Shown one piece after another: positions 1-5,018 of a DNA stretch of 5,756 nt. The notes beneath the pieces are model-generated. The model saw nothing but the letters and a program-made list of their open reading frames with translations, did no database searches and was not told where the DNA came from. Position 1 is the stretch's first letter. Each line of letters opens with the position of its first letter. Origin of the DNA: Desulfuromusa sp. (GTDB lineage Bacteria > Desulfobacterota > Desulfuromonadia > Desulfuromonadales > Geopsychrobacteraceae); the NCBI GenBank assembly GCA_023145655.1, contig JAGLDI010000121.1:1-5756 (forward strand). Reading direction: 5' to 3'. The translations under genes and the position numbers were made by a program.

Positions 1-231
1 CTTCTCTATCCGGAGATTGGTGTTCCAACTGACAATACGATTTTACTCTTACCCCTTAAAAGCAATGATCGTATTATCACCATCACTTATGCTGACTTTG
101 GTCCCCATGAGGCCAAACAGATTTCCCTCGATTTTCTTGAATTTTTTGTCGGTCAGGCAGGTCTTGCCATGGAAAATGCATTATTCCGCAAACAACTGAA
201 CCATTCCAACTCAACGGAAGTCACCCACTAG
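1..231 (+). CDS. C-terminal fragment of a GAF-like sensory protein (5' truncated by window)
   Basis: An open frame enters from the left edge and ends at TAG 229-231, giving 76 residues. The fragment reads as the end of an alpha/beta sensor domain: beta-strand-like stretches (TILLLPLK, RIITITYADFG) are followed by a helix with FFVGQAGLAMENALF. That last pattern resembles the closing helix of GAF domains, where an (A/G)QAxxAxENA motif is typical. In Geobacter relatives I recall DUF4388 proteins with a similar tail, but this fragment is too short to name the full protein. The frame ends 9 bases before the pilT-like start, and the pilT ribosome binding site overlaps its stop codon, so the two genes are probably cotranscribed and translationally coupled. 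That suggests a signalling partner for the pilus motor, which is inference. The start codon, promoter and N-terminal domains lie outside the window. Confidence 0.6.
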   Translation, partial: LLYPEIGVPTDNTILLLPLKSNDRIITITYADFGPHEAKQISLDFLEFFVGQAGLAMENALFRKQLNHSNSTEVTH

Positions 232-233
232 GA
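230..233 (+). promoter_or_regulatory. Ribosome binding site of pilT overlapping the upstream stop codon
   Basis: AGGA lies 7 bases before ATG 241 and shares two bases with the TAG stop of the preceding gene. This fixes the pilT start and suggests that ribosomes finishing the GAF-like gene reinitiate on pilT. Confidence 0.55.
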
Positions 234-240
234 TAGCTTT

Positions 241-1308
241 ATGGATAGTAAAACACTCAATCAAATTTTGGAAATTGCATTTGCAAAGCGGGTTTCTGAT
301 GTCCACTTTGAAGTTGACAATCCACCATTTTTCCGCGCCCACGGACAACTTTTGCGCTCTAAATTAGCCAGCTTAACTCCAGCAGATACGGAGTTTATTG
401 CGGCTACAATTATGAAGAATAATAACCGTGACTTACCGGTTAACTTTACCGAGTTCGACGCCTCCTATTCTTTAGAGAATAGTGGTCGTTTTCGGGTAAG
501 CATCTTTAAACAACGGGGCAATATTGGTGTTGTCATGCGGGTCATTCCGCCAGAAATAGGGAGTTTCGAGGATCTTCAATTGCCGGCTGTTCTGGCAGAA
601 ATTGTCAAGGCCCCTAATGGCCTGGTTCTGGTGACCGGGCCGACTGGAAATGGTAAATCGACGACACTTGCAGCCATGATCAATTACATCAATGAAAAAT
701 ATGCCTATAATATCATTACGATTGAAGATCCGATAGAGTTTCTCTTTACAGCCACTAAAAGCTGTATTATTCAACGTGAAGTTGGCATTGATACGGAAAA
801 TTTCAGTTCAGCCCTAAAAGCATCATTGAGGATGGATCCTGATGTTATTATGGTTGGAGAATTACGTGATCTGGAAACCATTGATGCCTGCATAAAAGCC
901 TCAGAAACCGGGCACCTGGTTTTTTCGACACTGCATACGCAAAATGCAACCTCGACAATCAATCGGATAGTTGGGCACTTCCCTCCTGACTCACAAGAAA
1001 TAATCCGCCAGCGCCTTGCAGATATGCTGGTCGCAACAGTTTCTTTACGGTTGGTTGAAGATAAAAGCGGCGATAATTTGATTCCGGTTGTTGAGGTGAT
1101 GCGTACCACAACAACGATTCAAGCCTGTATCCGGGAAGGCAATCTGGATGAGATAGAGGGTCATATTGAGAAAGGGGCGGCGCAGTATCAGATGCAGTCG
1201 ATGGACCAGCACCTGATCCAACTTTGCAATAAGGGACAAATTACAATGCGCGAGGCTAAACGGGTTTCAAACTCGATGGATCTGGAGCGTAAGCTGACCT
1301 TTACCTGA
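241..1308 (+). CDS. pilT: Type IV pilus retraction ATPase, PilT family
   Basis: The 355-residue protein is close to the usual PilT length (about 345). The family forms a cytoplasmic hexameric motor that disassembles the pilus fibre for twitching motility. The N-terminal PAS-like half (1-100) carries SDVHFEVDNPPFFRAHG. The RecA-like half has, in order, a Walker A GPTGNGKSTT (133-142, Asn where PilT normally has Ser), the Asp box IITIEDPIEF (158-167), Walker B DPDVIMVGELRD (199-210) and the His box ETGHLVFSTLHT (222-232). The C-terminal helix region, which usually carries AIRNLIRE, reads TIQACIREG (292-300), and the family ending MDQHLIQLCNKGQI is present. The start is supported by AGGA at 230-233, 7 bases upstream. 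The divergent C-terminal motif could indicate a secondary PilT paralogue or a PilU-like accessory motor; the general assignment is secure and the paralogue identity is not. Confidence 0.9.
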   Translation: MDSKTLNQILEIAFAKRVSDVHFEVDNPPFFRAHGQLLRSKLASLTPADTEFIAATIMKNNNRDLPVNFTEFDASYSLENSGRFRVSIFKQRGNIGVVMRVIPPEIGSFEDLQLPAVLAEIVKAPNGLVLVTGPTGNGKSTTLAAMINYINEKYAYNIITIEDPIEFLFTATKSCIIQREVGIDTENFSSALKASLRMDPDVIMVGELRDLETIDACIKASETGHLVFSTLHTQNATSTINRIVGHFPPDSQEIIRQRLADMLVATVSLRLVEDKSGDNLIPVVEVMRTTTTIQACIREGNLDEIEGHIEKGAAQYQMQSMDQHLIQLCNKGQITMREAKRVSNSMDLERKLTFT

Positions 1309-1332
1309 TTTTACAGATTAAACCATTGGCAC

Positions 1333-1368
1333 ACAAAAGCCCGGCACAGATAAGTGTCGGGCTTTTGT
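1333..1368. terminator. Bidirectional rho-independent terminator between pilT and the arginine kinase gene
   Basis: A 15-bp stem (1333-1347 with 1354-1368, one G-T wobble at 1344/1357) encloses a 6-base loop, AGATAA. The GC-rich core GCCCGGCAC is flanked by AAAA on the left and TTTT on the right, so the hairpin can end transcripts from both convergent genes. It sits 24 bases after the pilT stop and 18 bases beyond the arginine kinase stop. Confidence 0.88.
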
Positions 1369-1386
1369 CTCTAGTAAAAACCGCTT

Positions 1387-2430
1387 CTATAACTCTTTTT
1401 CACGACTGATAAGCGCAACAACTCCATCATACATATCCTGAACACAGTCAACTTCGGTGATTCCTAAGCGTCTTTTATTACTGATATCAAAAATTCCACT
1501 TTTACTTTCTGAATGCTCACCGTCTATGCCCCGAATCTGGAGGTGATAGGAATCAGCGATATCTTTAAATATGGGCATATCATCAGCAAGCAGTGGCAGA
1601 CGGATATGGACACTGGCCCGCATAGCCGTCCCCAGATTGGTTGGACAACTGGTCAAGTATCCGAGTCGTGAATCAAACATGAAAGAGACCGTCTTTTCAA
1701 TCTCTACAACCGCCTTCAGCAGACGACTGAAAACCGTCTCAATATCTCCCCCCTGCTGCATGGAAATAATCCGGAGTTGATCTTCTTCGTTGACCCAAAC
1801 GAGAAAGGTTTTGTCGCGATTGTGAAAAATCCCCCGACCTTCAGGCCAATCCCGATTTAAGCCAGCGGCATCTAGAAACCGATCCCCGGCTTTGAACAGA
1901 AAGTGATCAGCAATCAATTGACTCCGAACCGCTTCATCCATTCCTGACAAAGGGTAATAGGTTCCTGCCAATTCGCCGGTCAAGTTACGTAAAGATCCGG
2001 AAACCTGAGATTCAACTAAATTACGCTGTATTTTCGTAATTGCAGGACCTAACGGTAAGCCTGTGATATTGCGCCCAACCCTGATACGGGTTGAGAGGAT
2101 GAATTGACCATCCGGATCGGGATTTGGGGCAGACAGCTTTTGCAGATCAAGATCACTACGATGACTGTCTGTTTTGGAGAAACCGTGATAATCAGCAATA
2201 ATCGGGTCGAAAAGGGGGTTGAACAGATGGTAAGATTCGGCATCACCGGCATAGACACCAACACCACTGTCCTGGTTTACCACCCCTGAGTTAATCGCCT
2301 GAGCTAAAGTAAATCCATTTTTCGTCACTCGACTTTTCAACTGCTGAAAAAGTTGTTTCGACAGATGACGGCACAGCAGCGAAGTACACGATTGATTAAA
2401 TGTGGGAAAAGATAGATGATCCCAGGTCAT
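1387..2430 (-). CDS. Arginine kinase (ATP:guanidino phosphotransferase), full two-domain form
   Basis: The predicted enzyme transfers phosphate between ATP and arginine, making phosphoarginine as a cytoplasmic energy buffer. Its 347 residues match animal arginine kinases (about 355). The N-terminal domain (about 20-95) contains DSGVGVYAGDAESY (54-67), the guanidino-specificity loop, then NPLFDPIIADYH. The catalytic domain has STRIR (113-117), GTYYPL (156-161), DHFLFK (175-180), NEED (214-217), CPTNLGT (262-268), and R271, R300 and E305. With an offset of 9, R115, R117, E216, R220, C262, R271, R300 and E305 fall on the ATP- and arginine-binding residues of Limulus arginine kinase as I recall its numbering. 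CPT, not CPS, favours arginine over creatine. McsB lacks the N-terminal domain, so this is not McsB. The start is supported by AAGGGGG 6 bases upstream. Homologues are known in a few bacteria such as Desulfotalea psychrophila. Similarity to animal enzymes suggests horizontal transfer (inference). Confidence 0.95.
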   Translation of the reverse strand: MTWDHLSFPTFNQSCTSLLCRHLSKQLFQQLKSRVTKNGFTLAQAINSGVVNQDSGVGVYAGDAESYHLFNPLFDPIIADYHGFSKTDSHRSDLDLQKLSAPNPDPDGQFILSTRIRVGRNITGLPLGPAITKIQRNLVESQVSGSLRNLTGELAGTYYPLSGMDEAVRSQLIADHFLFKAGDRFLDAAGLNRDWPEGRGIFHNRDKTFLVWVNEEDQLRIISMQQGGDIETVFSRLLKAVVEIEKTVSFMFDSRLGYLTSCPTNLGTAMRASVHIRLPLLADDMPIFKDIADSYHLQIRGIDGEHSESKSGIFDISNKRRLGITEVDCVQDMYDGVVALISREKEL

Positions 2431-2497
2431 GGCAGACCCCCTTTAGCAGCATTCTCGAAAACTTCCAACAGTTTAACCTAGCTAAAAATCTGCGGCT

Positions 2498-2525
2498 ATT
2501 TTAGAAAATTAAAGTGTTTAGTCAG
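2498..2525 (-). promoter_or_regulatory. Candidate sigma70 promoter for the arginine kinase gene
   Basis: On the minus strand CTGACT (2525-2520) is followed after 16 bases by TAAAAT (2503-2498), matching 4/6 and 5/6 consensus positions. It lies in the 103-base gap between the small membrane-protein gene and the kinase, with a leader of roughly 60 bases. The surrounding DNA is AT-rich, so chance matches are likely. Confidence 0.33.
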
Positions 2526-2533
2526 AAATAACT

Positions 2534-2695
2534 TTATTTCTCATCGACATTAGAGACAGTTGCTGATTTAGATTGGCGATCTTCCGTCGTTCCACGACTC
2601 TTTCCCTTTGCCTTATTCACCAACCAAAGGATCGTGAAGGTAATTACAAGGGTGAGGAAAAGGAACAATATATCGGCAAAACTAAATGGTTTCAT
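2534..2695 (-). CDS. Small single-pass membrane protein, 53 residues, unknown function
   Basis: I do not recognise this gene. It runs from ATG (2695-2693) to TAA (2536-2534) and begins MKPFSFADILF. Residues 9-26 (ILFLFLTLVITFTILWLV) form one strong transmembrane segment. The following NKAKGKSR is basic, suggesting by the positive-inside rule that the C-terminal tail faces the cytoplasm. The polar tail (about 35-53) ends SNVDEK and looks disordered. A well-placed Shine-Dalgarno, TGAGGT, sits 5-6 bases before the start. The reading frame, ribosome binding site and coherent hydrophobic segment together argue that it is real. It is the gene directly upstream of the arginine kinase on the same strand, 103 bases away, and follows the tRNA-Gln terminator, so it starts a new transcription unit. 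Possible roles include a small subunit of a transporter or membrane complex, but nothing in the sequence identifies a partner. Confidence 0.7.
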   Translation of the reverse strand: MKPFSFADILFLFLTLVITFTILWLVNKAKGKSRGTTEDRQSKSATVSNVDEK

Positions 2696-2754
2696 TGAAA
2701 ACCTCAGCTGGATATTCAGTGAAAATTAGAGTCTGACTAGAGTGGTATTTCAAA

Positions 2755-2784
2755 ATTATCATTGTCAGAAAACAATAGATACAA
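2755..2784 (-). promoter_or_regulatory. Candidate promoter for the small membrane-protein gene
   Basis: On the minus strand TTGTAT (2784-2779) and GATAAT (2760-2755) are separated by 18 bases; the -10 differs from consensus at one position. The leader to the 2695 start would be about 53 bases. The -35 overlaps the last bases of the U-tract of the tRNA-Gln terminator, so the two transcription units are packed tightly. Confidence 0.4.
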
Positions 2785-2785
2785 A

Positions 2786-2815
2786 AAAAGGATGAAGCTT
2801 ACGCTTCACCCTTTT
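2786..2815 (-). terminator. Rho-independent terminator downstream of tRNA-Gln
   Basis: Read on the minus strand, a 13-bp stem (AAAAGGGTGAAGC with GCTTCATCCTTTT, one G-U pair) closes a GTAA tetraloop and runs into seven consecutive T (2789-2783). On the plus strand the wobble becomes an A-C mismatch and the T-run is only four, so it acts mainly on minus-strand transcripts. Confidence 0.85.
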
Positions 2816-2818
2816 CAG

Positions 2819-2838
2819 CGTTATCCCTCAGGATAACG
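2819..2838 (-). other. Perfect hairpin in the tRNA-Gln 3' trailer
   Basis: CGTTATCC and GGATAACG form a perfect 8-bp stem around a 4-base loop (TGAG on the minus strand). It lies between the tRNA CCA end and the terminator and has no T-run of its own. It could be a processing or stability element of the tRNA precursor, or an extra pause hairpin; neither role is shown by the sequence. Confidence 0.5.
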
Positions 2839-2856
2839 AAAATTCAATTTTTTTTG

Positions 2857-2931
2857 TGGCTGGGGCGGCAGGGATCGAACCTGCGAATGCCGGAATCAAA
2901 ATCCGGTGCCTTACCGCTTGGCCACGCCCCA
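2857..2931 (-). tRNA. tRNA-Gln (anticodon UUG), CCA encoded
   Basis: The 75-base minus-strand gene folds as a complete cloverleaf. The acceptor TGGGGCG pairs with CGCCCCA, and the D arm is GCCAAGCGGTAAGGC. The anticodon arm CCGGA-TTTTGAT-TCCGG places TTG at positions 34-36, and the T arm is GCAGG-TTCGATC-CCTGC. The discriminator is G and CCA is encoded. The variable loop is 5 bases, as expected for a class I tRNA. It reads glutamine CAA and, by wobble, CAG. It lies between the aminotransferase gene and the small membrane-protein gene, and has its own candidate promoter and terminator. Confidence 0.97.
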
Positions 2932-2945
2932 TAAATGAGATGGGT

Positions 2946-2974
2946 TTTTTAACAAAGAACAAATCTATCGTCAA
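2946..2974 (-). promoter_or_regulatory. Promoter of tRNA-Gln
   Basis: On the minus strand TTGACG (2974-2969) and TAAAAA (2951-2946) are 17 bases apart. The predicted start lies about 8-10 bases before the mature tRNA 5' end, a usual short leader. No clear terminator separates it from the upstream aminotransferase, so some read-through into the tRNA is possible. Confidence 0.55.
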
Positions 2975-3005
2975 GCAAAAACTACGTGAAAGCCGGTACG
3001 TTTAA

Positions 3006-4196
3006 TCATAGAACCGTTTTGATCGCTTCACAGAGTCTGTCCATGTTAGCAGGAGTCATCCCCGCAACATTAATCCGGCCAGAACCAACAATATAGATGG
3101 AATACTCATCACGCAACCGATCGACTTGTTTTTTGGTTAAACCTGAAAAACTGAACATGCCACGCTGCTCGATAATTGAGGAGAAATCCTGCTTAACCCC
3201 TTTCTCCTTGAGGGTTTTGACAAACAGGTGGCGCATCTCGTTGATCCGATTACGGATATCGGCAACCTCTTCGAGCCACTGGGCTCTGAGCTCTTTATCT
3301 CCCAGGACAATGGCGACAATCTGAGCACCGTGAGAGGGTGGATTCGAGTAACTGTAACGGATTCTGAGTTTAACCTGACTCATCACAGTGGCAACCTGTT
3401 CCGCGCTTTCACCAACGACCGTCAATGCACCGGTTCTTTCACGGTAAAGGCCAAAGTTCTTGGAGAAACTAGAACAGATAGCCAACTGCCTAACCTTTTT
3501 GATCAGTTCAAGTAACCCGGCCCGGTCATCCTCAATCCCATTAGCTAGCCCCTGATAAGCAAAATCAACCAGTGGCAAGACACCCTGTTGAGTCAACAGT
3601 TCACCGATTTTTCCCCACTGCTCCGGAGTGGGATCAATACCAGTTGGATTGTGACAACAGCCATGCAGAAGAATGACATCTCCCTTTGGAATTTTCTTAA
3701 TCGACTCATACATGGCATCAAAGTCAAGACCGTTAGTCTTGGGATCACGATATGCATACTTCTTGCACGTGACTCCCGCCGCCGCAAAAATCGTATTATG
3801 ATTAGCCCAGGTTGGATCACTTAACCACAGGGTTGAATCCGGGTGCAAAGTATGCAAATAGTCGCCAGCCACACGCAGTGCACCTGTCCCCCCCGGGCAT
3901 TGAGCTGTCGCAGCACGTTTCTCGACAATGACCTCATGATCTTCACCAAACATAAGCTCCTGAACCCTGGCACAATAGAGGGGTTCACCGGTCATCGGCA
4001 AGTATCCTTTAGAGTTTTCCTGTTCAACGATACGTCTCTCTGCCTCTTTCACCGTTTCAAGAACCGGAGTCTTCCCGGTAGCATCCTTATAAACACCAAC
4101 GGAAAGGTTAATCTTGTCAGGATTTGAATCGGCATTGAAGGCTTCGGTCAGGCCAAGAATTGGATCAGCAGGTGCGGTTTTAACGTTTTTGAACAT
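3006..4196 (-). CDS. aspC: Aspartate/aromatic aminotransferase, class I PLP enzyme (AspC/TyrB type)
   Basis: The protein has 396 residues, exactly the length of E. coli AspC, and aligns from end to end by eye (APADPILGL, PGGTGALRVA, GCCHNPTGIDPT, FSFSGLTKKQV, INVAGMTP). Such enzymes move the amino group between aspartate or aromatic amino acids and 2-oxoglutarate in the cytoplasm. PLP-site residues are visible: W130, N183, D211, Y214, R254 and the Schiff-base K246 in SSFSKNFG. R374 holds the alpha-carboxylate, and R280 matches the arginine that binds the second carboxylate. R280 fits dicarboxylic substrates, but TyrB shares it, so aspartate versus aromatic preference is not settled. I chose ATG 4196 over 4241 because the family start MF(K/E)N lies there and GAGAGG precedes it by about 10 bases; the 15 extra upstream residues have no counterpart in AspC. 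It appears monocistronic. Confidence 0.93.
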   Translation of the reverse strand: MFKNVKTAPADPILGLTEAFNADSNPDKINLSVGVYKDATGKTPVLETVKEAERRIVEQENSKGYLPMTGEPLYCARVQELMFGEDHEVIVEKRAATAQCPGGTGALRVAGDYLHTLHPDSTLWLSDPTWANHNTIFAAAGVTCKKYAYRDPKTNGLDFDAMYESIKKIPKGDVILLHGCCHNPTGIDPTPEQWGKIGELLTQQGVLPLVDFAYQGLANGIEDDRAGLLELIKKVRQLAICSSFSKNFGLYRERTGALTVVGESAEQVATVMSQVKLRIRYSYSNPPSHGAQIVAIVLGDKELRAQWLEEVADIRNRINEMRHLFVKTLKEKGVKQDFSSIIEQRGMFSFSGLTKKQVDRLRDEYSIYIVGSGRINVAGMTPANMDRLCEAIKTVL

Positions 4197-4314
4197 AACA
4201 AAACAGCCTCTCATATATTGGTGTTGATGGGTACAATGCAAATACCCCCGAGAAAATTTAAACCCTCCCGACTCAGTATTTACATACCCACTATTAAATG
4301 GAAAATTCTGCTAA

Positions 4315-4343
4315 CTTCTACCCTATGCCACAGTCCTTGTCAA
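4315..4343 (-). promoter_or_regulatory. Candidate sigma70 promoter for the aminotransferase gene
   Basis: On the minus strand a perfect -35 TTGACA (4343-4338) is followed after 17 bases by TAGAAG (4320-4315), 4/6 to the -10 consensus. The predicted leader is about 110 bases. It contains a possible GGGTA/TACCC hairpin but no riboswitch that I recognise. Confidence 0.48.
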
Positions 4344-4354
4344 ACCCAAAACCA

Positions 4355-4369
4355 GCACCTGAAAGGTGC
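4355..4369. repeat. Inverted repeat upstream of the aminotransferase promoter
   Basis: GCACCT and AGGTGC form a perfect 6-bp inverted repeat around GAA. It ends 12 bases upstream of the candidate -35 (4343), a position where an operator or activator site could act. No T-run follows on either strand, so a terminator is unlikely. The regulatory role is inferred from position only. Confidence 0.35.
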
Positions 4370-4399
4370 ACAAGAAAAAGGAATATGATGGAGGATTCA

Positions 4400-4432
4400 A
4401 TGAGCATTAACGGTGACGACTCCAACCACTAA
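4400..4432 (+). CDS. Possible 10-codon ORF (leader peptide?) in the divergent intergenic region
   Basis: ATG 4400 to TAA 4432 encodes MSINGDDSNH. A strong GGAGG (4390-4394) sits 5 bases before the start. An in-frame ATG at 4388 would extend it to 14 residues, preceded by AAGGA. The peptide lacks a run of one amino acid, so it is not an obvious attenuator, and no promoter was recognised for it. It may be chance, a leader peptide, or the remnant of a decayed gene. The good ribosome binding site is the only support. Confidence 0.22.
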   Translation: MSINGDDSNH

Positions 4433-4526
4433 ATTCCAGATTTCAATAAACTCAATACCTCTACCCAAGAGGACAGGCCAATCGCTACAATGAAACCAGC
4501 AGCCAAATAATAAGTATTGCTTAATT

Positions 4527-4543
4527 TTTCGATTGCATCGAAA
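4527..4543. repeat. Perfect 17-base palindrome, candidate operator at the PilZ promoter
   Basis: TTTCGAT-TGC-ATCGAAA has two perfect 7-base half-sites around a 3-base centre. The candidate -35 hexamer TTGCAT (4533-4538) sits at its centre, so a bound dimeric regulator would block the promoter. It has no T-run and is unlikely to be a terminator. The regulator is unknown. Confidence 0.42.
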
Positions 4544-4561
4544 GAAGAGTTAGAATATCCT
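4533..4561 (+). promoter_or_regulatory. Candidate promoter for the PilZ-domain gene
   Basis: TTGCAT (4533-4538) and TATCCT (4556-4561) are 17 bases apart, each matching consensus at 4 of 6 positions. Transcription would begin near 4568, leaving a 20-base leader that contains the ribosome binding site AGAAGGG (4576-4582). Confidence 0.38.
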
Positions 4562-4588
4562 GTTGTCATTCAATTAGAAGGGATTTTC

Positions 4589-4948
4589 ATGACTGCGGAA
4601 ACAGATCGACCAACGGCTGATTCAAGAAAGAATTTACGTGCCCCCTTAATCATACAAAAGGTTCTCATTGAAGGTGATCGGCCAGCTTTTTTTGGTTACA
4701 CTAAAAGCATCAGTAAAAGCGGGATGTTTATCGCGACAACCAATATGATTCAGCCTGGTGAACAGGTCAAACTTGAATTCCAACTACCAGCACCGCTAAA
4801 AGGGATCGTTCGCTGTCTCTGCGAAGTTGTCTGGAAACGACCACACGGTACCCATCTCCCTTTTGAACCAGGAATAGGGATTAAATTTGTCGATCTACCG
4901 ATAGAGATCTCTGACAAATTGGACGAGTGGATCAAACAGCAATTATAA
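4589..4948 (+). CDS. Single-domain PilZ protein, probable cyclic-di-GMP receptor
   Basis: The 119-residue protein is essentially one PilZ domain, which in general binds cyclic-di-GMP and relays it to motility, pilus or surface functions. The RxxxR motif is RKNLR (13-17). The second motif, normally (D/N)xSxxG, reads SISKSG (40-45), so Ser replaces the usual Asp/Asn while S42 and G45 are kept. The rest follows the beta-barrel pattern of the Myxococcus/Geobacter-type PilZ proteins (TIGR02266-like): GMFIAT, PGEQVKLEFQLP, EVVWKR and PGIGIKFVDLP, with a final helix DKLDEWIKQQL. I chose ATG 4589 because AGAAGGG precedes it by 6 bases. A start at 4517 would add 24 residues with no PilZ counterpart and would swallow the promoter. 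The gene stands alone, closed by a strong terminator. Ligand binding is uncertain because of the Ser substitution. Confidence 0.85.
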   Translation: MTAETDRPTADSRKNLRAPLIIQKVLIEGDRPAFFGYTKSISKSGMFIATTNMIQPGEQVKLEFQLPAPLKGIVRCLCEVVWKRPHGTHLPFEPGIGIKFVDLPIEISDKLDEWIKQQL

Positions 4949-4949
4949 A

Positions 4950-4989
4950 GACAAAAAAACTGATGCCATGAGGTATCAGTTTTTTTGTC
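4950..4989. terminator. Bidirectional rho-independent terminator between the PilZ gene and gltX
   Basis: An 18-bp stem (4950-4967 with 4972-4989, one G-T wobble at 4965/4974) closes the loop ATGA. Seven A on the left and seven T on the right flank the GC-richer core CTGATGCC, so it works for both convergent genes. It begins one base after the PilZ stop codon and ends 29 bases before the gltX stop. Confidence 0.9.
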
Positions 4990-5018
4990 ACCCTCTCCAT
5001 CTTTCAGGAATAAATTAA

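Larger units (their letters stand above)
4197..4588. other. Divergent intergenic region (392 bases) between aminotransferase and PilZ genes
   Basis: This stretch holds the aminotransferase leader and candidate promoter on the minus strand, the 4355-4369 inverted repeat, the possible 10-codon ORF, and the candidate PilZ promoter with its 17-base palindrome. It also has a weak 5-bp hairpin, CCTCT/AGAGG (4458-4472). I see no tRNA, known riboswitch or longer coding frame in it. Confidence 0.6.

Noticed and set aside
771..1109. Minus-strand open frames inside pilT
   Set aside because: They are shadows of a gene with intact conserved motifs in the plus frame and have no recognisable family or ribosome binding site.
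1387..2430. McsB-type protein arginine kinase
   Set aside because: McsB lacks the N-terminal guanidino-specificity domain. Here residues 20-95 carry that domain with SGVGVY and NPLFDPI, and no McsA, CtsR or ClpC gene lies nearby.
2932..3005. Terminator between the aminotransferase gene and tRNA-Gln
   Set aside because: Only 4-bp complementary segments (for example ACGT/ACGT) were found ahead of a short T-run; too weak to call.
3228..3515. Plus-strand open frames inside the aminotransferase gene
   Set aside because: They are antisense to a fully conserved AspC-like protein and show no domain of their own.
4197..4241. Upstream start adding 15 residues to the aminotransferase
   Set aside because: The extra residues have no counterpart in AspC. 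The family N-terminus MFKN begins at 4196, and GAGAGG lies at a usable distance from it.
4355..4369. Terminator at the GCACCT/AGGTGC hairpin
   Set aside because: The stem is only 6 bp and no T-run follows it on either strand, so it was recorded as a possible operator.
4517..4588. Upstream start adding 24 residues to the PilZ protein
   Set aside because: ATG 4589 has AGAAGGG 6 bases upstream and gives the usual single-domain length. The extension overlaps the candidate promoter and palindrome.
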